Shown piece by piece: positions 60,319 through 64,000 of a stretch of DNA of 64,000 nucleotides. This DNA comes from Caldithrix sp. (GTDB lineage: Bacteria; Zhuqueibacterota; Zhuqueibacteria; Thermofontimicrobiales; Sulfurfontimicrobiaceae), in NCBI GenBank assembly GCA_020722815.1, contig DYKB01000004.1:109369-173368 (forward strand). The letters are read 5' to 3'. Under the pieces are notes generated by a model. The model did not search any database. It was not told the origin of the DNA and saw only the letters and a list, made by a program, of their open reading frames with translations. A program made the position numbers and the translations under genes. Within the stretch, counting starts at the first letter, position 1. Every line of letters begins with the position of its first letter.

Positions 60319-60762
60319 CTATTTGATCTGAACAGTCGCTCCGACTTCTTCTAATTTAGCTTTAATACTATCGGCTTCAGCCTTGGAAATACCTTCTTTT
60401 ACGGGTTTAGGAGCGGAATCAACCAGGTCTTTGGCTTCTTTTAAACCAAGACTGGTCAGTTCGCGAACAACTTTAATAACGTTAATTTTTTTAGCGCCAG
60501 CTTCAGCCAGAATCACATCAAATTCAGTCTTTTCTTCAGCCTTGGGAGCTTCAGCAGCGCCAGCCCCACCGACGGCTGGACCAGCAGCAACAACCTGAGC
60601 TTGTGCAGTCACGCCAAATTTATTTTCGAGAGCCTTGACTAATTTGGCAAGTTCCAGCACGGTTAACGTTTCAATAGATTGAATAATTGCATCTAATTTT
60701 GCATCTCCGGAATTTGCTCCTTTTGTTTCCACTGCGACATCTTCAGCAATATTTGCGGCCAT
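60319..60762 (-). CDS. rplL: 50S ribosomal protein L7/L12
   Basis: 147 residues. Typical members have about 120-128; here there is about 20 extra N-terminal residues ([20 protein letters not shown]) before the dimerisation helix [20 protein letters not shown]. Alanine-rich hinge, then the factor-binding domain ([40 protein letters not shown]). GGAGG lies 7 bases before the ATG, supporting this start. Confidence 0.96.
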   Translation of the reverse strand: MAANIAEDVAVETKGANSGDAKLDAIIQSIETLTVLELAKLVKALENKFGVTAQAQVVAAGPAVGGAGAAEAPKAEEKTEFDVILAEAGAKKINVIKVVRELTSLGLKEAKDLVDSAPKPVKEGISKAEADSIKAKLEEVGATVQIK

Positions 60763-60836
60763 TGTAAAACCTCCGATAACATATTTTTAATGAATAATCA
60801 AAAAATTTTGATAAATTTACTTTTCTAATTTAACTT

Positions 60837-61367
60837 TTATTCCTGAGATTTTTTCTCTTCGATTGCTTTTAAAACCAGGGCTAACTTGGTTAATAAGCCA
60901 TTTAAGACGCCAACAAATCCCGAAATTGGCGCATTTAATCCGCCCATCAACATCGCTATCAGGGTTTCCCGGGATGGGAGATTAACGATGTCTTTCATGT
61001 CTGCAGCTGAAAGTACCTGATTTTCAACCACACCCATTTTAATTTCTGGTTTTTGCAATTCCCGGTGTGATTTTAAAAACTCTTCAATTATCTTGGCTGG
61101 GGCTGCAGGATCTTTAAAGGCATAGGCGATAGCCGTTGGTCCAATAAAATGCGCATCCAGCCCTTGATAACCCAAATTATTGAGAGCCAAACGCGCCAGG
61201 GTATTCTTCACGACTTTATATTCAATTGAATTTTCGCGCAACTTTCGACGCAACTCAGTTACCTGAGCCACATTCAATCCCGAGTAATCGGTGACGAAAA
61301 AGCCTTTCGCGGCGGAAAATTTCTCCTGTAAGTCGGTAACCAACTGTTCCTTAACTGCTTTTTCCAT
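60837..61367 (-). CDS. rplJ: 50S ribosomal protein L10
   Basis: 176 residues. EKFSAAKGFFVTDYSGLNVA, TELRRKLRENSIEYKVVKNT and the C-terminal L12-binding helix NGLLTKLALVLKAIEEKK. The 82 bases before it are too short for a full E. coli-like L10 leader and no such structure was recognised. Confidence 0.97.
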   Translation of the reverse strand: MEKAVKEQLVTDLQEKFSAAKGFFVTDYSGLNVAQVTELRRKLRENSIEYKVVKNTLARLALNNLGYQGLDAHFIGPTAIAYAFKDPAAPAKIIEEFLKSHRELQKPEIKMGVVENQVLSAADMKDIVNLPSRETLIAMLMGGLNAPISGFVGVLNGLLTKLALVLKAIEEKKSQE

Positions 61368-61449
61368 TGTCTTCAGTCCTTACTCTTTAAACTAAATTTT
61401 ATGTCGTACGGATACGTACACTTTTCAATCATCAAAACCTGAATCGCCT

Positions 61450-62157
61450 TTAGGCTTTAAGGGCATCCAGTACCAACGACCGGTCCAGATGAATTCCCGG
61501 CCCCATTGTACTACTCAGCGAAATACTTTTTATATATTGACCCTTCACTGAGGATGGCTTTAATCGAACGATCATATCGATCAACGCTTTAAAATTAGCG
61601 ACTAACCGATCTAATTCAAAAGAGGCCTTACCAATCACGACATGGATAATTCCATTTTTGTCAACACGAAACTCGATTTTACCAGCTTTAATTTCTTTAA
61701 CAGCAGTCGCAATATCTGTTGTAACAGTACCACTCTTTGGGTTCGGCATTAATCCTTTGGTACCCAAAACTTTTCCGATATGCTTACCCAGGAGTCCCAT
61801 TACATCAGGGGTGGCAATGGCAACATCAAAATCAATCCAGCCACCTTTAATTTTTTCGATGTAATCATCCAGCCCGACGTAGTCAGCTCCGGCCTCTTTA
61901 GCCGCTGTTTCACCAGCACCTTTTGTAAATACCATCACCTTAACGGTTTTTCCAGTACCACCGGGGAGGGCAACCCGCCCACGAACCTGCTGATCTGCAT
62001 GACGTGGATCGACGCCCAATCGAATGGCGACTTCAACTGATTCATCAAACTTTGCAGTTGCCACTTGCTTTACCAAAGCCAGACCTTCATTAACGTCATA
62101 CGCTTTGGACTTAGTAAAACTACCAATGGCAGTTTTGTATCTTCTACTTCTTTTCAT
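61450..62157 (-). CDS. rplA: 50S ribosomal protein L1
   Basis: 235 residues from the ATG at 62157 ([10 protein letters not shown]), matching family length; a longer frame to 62202 adds unlikely sequence. No clear Shine-Dalgarno. Diagnostic [31 protein letters not shown] and KSSSVKGQY-type C-terminal region ([11 protein letters not shown]). L1 stalk protein. Confidence 0.94.
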   Translation of the reverse strand: MKRSRRYKTAIGSFTKSKAYDVNEGLALVKQVATAKFDESVEVAIRLGVDPRHADQQVRGRVALPGGTGKTVKVMVFTKGAGETAAKEAGADYVGLDDYIEKIKGGWIDFDVAIATPDVMGLLGKHIGKVLGTKGLMPNPKSGTVTTDIATAVKEIKAGKIEFRVDKNGIIHVVIGKASFELDRLVANFKALIDMIVRLKPSSVKGQYIKSISLSSTMGPGIHLDRSLVLDALKA

Positions 62158-62370
62158 AAGGACATACCCAATATTAAAATCGTCTTTATGCAAAAATTCC
62201 AAATCTTCGATTTGGAATTTCTATTTTTCTGGTACTGAATTTGTATGCATTATTGCATACGCAAAAATCAATACAGTACTCGCCATGAATTTATTAGATG
62301 CAATCGAAAGGAAAATAATAACTATTTTGATACAGTTGACTCAATCCAATACAAAAGTCGAAAAATAGAA
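62158..62370 (-). promoter_or_regulatory. 213-base rplK-rplA intercistronic region with two hairpins
   Basis: Unusually long for this gene pair. It contains a perfect 12-base stem, aaattccaaatc (62194-62205) with gatttggaattt (62209-62220), loop TTC, ending in a TTTTTG run on the minus strand; and gtatgca (62243-62249) with tgcatac (62254-62260), 7-base stem. The first has the form of an attenuator/terminator; either may be an L1 or processing site. Inference only. Confidence 0.45.
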
Positions 62371-62796
62371 TTAGCCTTCAACAATTAATCCCATACTTCG
62401 GGCAGTGCCTTCAACCATGCTCATGGCACCCTCCAGATCTTTGGCGTTCAGATCGGGCAATTTTAGCTGGGCTATTTCACGAACCTGTGCTTTCGTGACC
62501 GTACCAACCTTGTTTCGATTCGGCTCGCCAGATCCTTTTTCAACTTTGGCAGCTTTTTTCAACAATACAGCCGCTGGCGGAGTTTTCGTAACAAAAGTAA
62601 AAGATTTATCAGCATATACAGTGATAACGACCGGGATAATTAATCCCTGTTTATCCTGCGTACGCGCATTGAATGCTTTACAAAACTCCATGATATTCAC
62701 CCCCTGCTGACCGAGGGCGGGACCAACAGGTGGCGATGGATTTGCACTTCCTGCCGGAATTTGTAACTTTACGTATGCAACAACTTTCTTTGCCAT
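62371..62796 (-). CDS. rplK: 50S ribosomal protein L11
   Basis: 141 residues. [40 protein letters not shown] and the C-terminal rRNA-binding half ([31 protein letters not shown] end). GTPase-centre protein. AAGGAG 6 bases before the ATG. Confidence 0.98.
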   Translation of the reverse strand: MAKKVVAYVKLQIPAGSANPSPPVGPALGQQGVNIMEFCKAFNARTQDKQGLIIPVVITVYADKSFTFVTKTPPAAVLLKKAAKVEKGSGEPNRNKVGTVTKAQVREIAQLKLPDLNAKDLEGAMSMVEGTARSMGLIVEG

Positions 62797-62817
62797 TTAC
62801 GCTCCTTAATACCTAAG

Positions 62818-63375
62818 CTACTTCTCTAATTCAACTTGAAGAAAATCCAGTTCAACCGGTGTTGAGCGACCAAAAATACTCACCATCACTTTTAATTTAT
62901 TCTTTTCTTCATTTATATCTTCAACAAATCCAGTAAAATCAGTAAATGGCCCATCAATGACTTTGATCGGATCGCCGACTTTAAACGGCATACTCATCTT
63001 CTCACGTTCCTGGCTTTCATGCACTTTTCCCAGTATCCGTTCAACCTCTGATTGACGTAACGGTTGAGGACTATTTTGCGGGCCGACAAAATTTGTGATA
63101 CCAGGGGTGTTTGAAATCAAATGCTTCGTATCTTTATCTAAAACCAATTCAACTAACATATAGCCAGGGAAAAACACTTTTGTCTTAACCTTCTTTTTCC
63201 CTTCCTTCATTTCAGTAACTTCCTCAGAGGGAATCAGAATATTGGTCAATTTTTCTTCTATTCCTAATCGCTTGATCTCATTTTCCAGGTAGGCCTTTAC
63301 CTTGTTTTCATGCCCGGATAGCACATGAATAGCATACCATCTTTTTTCATTATTTTCCAACGTTACCAATATCAC
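62818..63375 (-). CDS. nusG: Transcription termination/antitermination factor NusG
   Basis: 185 residues. NGN domain (RWYAIHVLSGHENKVKAYLE, FFPGYMLVELVLDKDTKHLI) and a C-terminal KOW domain (FKVGDPIKVIDGPFTDFTGF, LKVMVSIFGRSTPVELDFLQ). Start given at GTG 63375; TTG codons at 63369 or 63360 are possible alternatives. Couples RNA polymerase to Rho and ribosome. Confidence 0.96.
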   Translation of the reverse strand: MILVTLENNEKRWYAIHVLSGHENKVKAYLENEIKRLGIEEKLTNILIPSEEVTEMKEGKKKVKTKVFFPGYMLVELVLDKDTKHLISNTPGITNFVGPQNSPQPLRQSEVERILGKVHESQEREKMSMPFKVGDPIKVIDGPFTDFTGFVEDINEEKNKLKVMVSIFGRSTPVELDFLQVELEK

Positions 63376-63404
63376 TTTTATTTAGTTACTCAATTTTACA
63401 TTTT

Positions 63405-63596
63405 TTATTCATACGGATAAAGTATTTTTATCAATTCACCTAAAATTTTATCAACACCATAAATGAATATAGAAAAAGCCAGTGTGAGAATAATAACAAT
63501 GATCGTCGAGCCTTTTAGTTCATCACGGGTTGGCCAGCTTACTTTTGCCATTTCCTGTCGAACTTCTTTAAAGAAGGTTGATATCTTTTGAAACAT
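63405..63596 (-). CDS. secE: Preprotein translocase subunit SecE
   Basis: 63 residues, short single-span SecE: amphipathic FFKEVRQEMAKVSWPTRDEL helix with the conserved WP, then one membrane helix (GSTIIVIILTLAFSIFIYGV). Partner of SecY. In the usual secE-nusG order. Confidence 0.96.
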   Translation of the reverse strand: MFQKISTFFKEVRQEMAKVSWPTRDELKGSTIIVIILTLAFSIFIYGVDKILGELIKILYPYE

Positions 63597-63656
63597 AAGC
63601 GCAATATTTCTATTAGGTTAATTGTTCTATTTTGTGATTTAGGTACAAAAAAATGG

Positions 63657-63730
63657 CAGGCCTGGAGGGATTCGAACCCCCAGCATCCGGATTTGGAGTC
63701 CGGCGCTCTAGCCGTTAGAGCTACAGGCCT
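63657..63730 (-). tRNA. tRNA-Trp (anticodon CCA)
   Basis: A 74-base cloverleaf on the minus strand: acceptor AGGCCTG/CAGGCCT, anticodon stem CCGGA/TCCGG with loop CTCCAAA, T-loop TTCGAAT. The CCA anticodon (63694-63696) gives Trp. The 3' CCA is encoded (63654-63656). It lies in the classic place between tuf and secE; the Thr, Gly and Tyr tRNAs found there in some phyla are absent. Confidence 0.97.
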
Positions 63731-63744
63731 GTCTTCTTAACATT

Positions 63745-63894
63745 TTACCGCGTTTCTTTATGTATCGTCCGTTTATTACACTCCGGACAAAATTTTTTAT
63801 ATTCAATCCTTCCTGGATGTTTTTGCTTATTCTTCTCAATAGAATAGTTCCGACGCTTACAAACAGTACATGCCAGAACCAATTGCTCTCTCAT
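63745..63894 (-). CDS. rpmG: 50S ribosomal protein L33
   Basis: A 49-residue gene read directly from the sequence, ATG at 63894. It has C-x2-C near residues 9-12 (ACTVCKRR) and C-x2-C near 36-39 (FCPECNK), the zinc-binding form. Placed between tRNA-Trp and the second tuf, as in many bacteria. Confidence 0.96.
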   Translation of the reverse strand: MREQLVLACTVCKRRNYSIEKNKQKHPGRIEYKKFCPECNKRTIHKETR

Positions 63895-63945
63895 TTTCTA
63901 ATATTCCTGAAATAAAAATTTAAACATCCACGGCGATATTACACT

Positions 63946-64000
63946 TTATTCAATTATTTTTGTCACCACACCAGCGCCTACCGTCCGGCCACCTTCACGG
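63946..64000 (-). CDS. tuf: Elongation factor Tu, second copy (3' end only)
   Basis: Only the last 18 codons and stop lie inside the window; the gene continues to the right. All 55 bases are identical to the end of the tuf gene at 47614-47668. The protein end reads [10 protein letters not shown]. It is the tufB position, upstream of rpmG, tRNA-Trp, secE and nusG. Confidence 0.93.
   Translation of the reverse strand, partial: REGGRTVGAGVVTKIIE

Noticed and set aside
1..64000. Phage, transposase, toxin-antitoxin, CRISPR or restriction genes
   Set aside because: I looked for integrase, transposase, Cas and toxin motifs in the products and found none.

Overview
The window is a chromosomal piece of a moderately AT-rich bacterium. 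Two large exported proteins end in an FlgD-like, type-IX-secretion-style tail with the YPNPFNP motif. Together with an RpoB of about 1263 residues and an RpoC of about 1415 residues, this points to the wider FCB group (for example a Calditrichota/KSB1/Marinimicrobia-like candidate lineage) rather than a classical Bacteroidetes genus. That placement is inference. TGA is used as a normal stop (rpoC ends in it), so the code is standard.

Left part (1 to about 31.4 kb) is mixed accessory and metabolic DNA. It opens with the 3' part of an AIR-synthase-family gene, then a compact thiamin salvage/phosphorylation operon tenA-thiE-thiL-thiD (1268-4491). Next come three poorly characterised genes: a glycosidase-like TIM-barrel protein, an exported M23-like protein without an obvious catalytic HxH, and a hypothetical. 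A minus-strand redox/regulatory group follows (aldo/keto reductase, Crp/Fnr regulator, dihydroorotate-dehydrogenase-like protein, AhpD-like protein). Plus-strand genes for a TM1266-like small protein and an inositol monophosphatase come next. Then there are two exported proteins with sorting tails (8 Ig-like regulatory repeats; DUF3160), an ECF sigma factor with a double-zinc-finger partner, a thioredoxin-reductase-like flavoprotein, a membrane SpoIIE phosphatase, a glycerophosphodiesterase, a heparinase II/III-like gene split by an in-frame TGA, and an outer-membrane-barrel candidate. Several intergenic gaps carry long nested inverted repeats that look like MITE/REP-type elements.

Right part (31.4-64 kb) is one uninterrupted minus-strand block of translation and transcription genes. 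In transcription order: tuf(2, cut by the window end)-rpmG-tRNA-Trp-secE-nusG-rplKAJL-rpoBC-rpsLG-fusA-tuf-rpsJ-rplCDWB-rpsS-rplV-rpsC-rplP-rpmC-rpsQ-rplNXE-rpsN-rpsH-rplFR-rpsE-rpmD-rplO-secY-adk-map-infA-rpmJ-rpsMKD-rpoA-rplQ. The rif, str, S10, spc and alpha operons are thus fused end to end. Two small genes, rpmJ and rpmG, were read directly from the sequence. Several starts were revised using Shine-Dalgarno position and family length (thiD GTG; rpsL, rpsN and rpoC TTG; rplV, rpsS, rpmC, rplA internal ATG).

I did not find a CRISPR array, phage, intact transposase, defence island or biosynthetic cluster. The best unexplained items are the in-frame stop in the heparinase-like gene, the large inverted repeats, the divergent thioredoxin-reductase-like enzyme, and the soluble-looking double-zinc-finger anti-sigma candidate.
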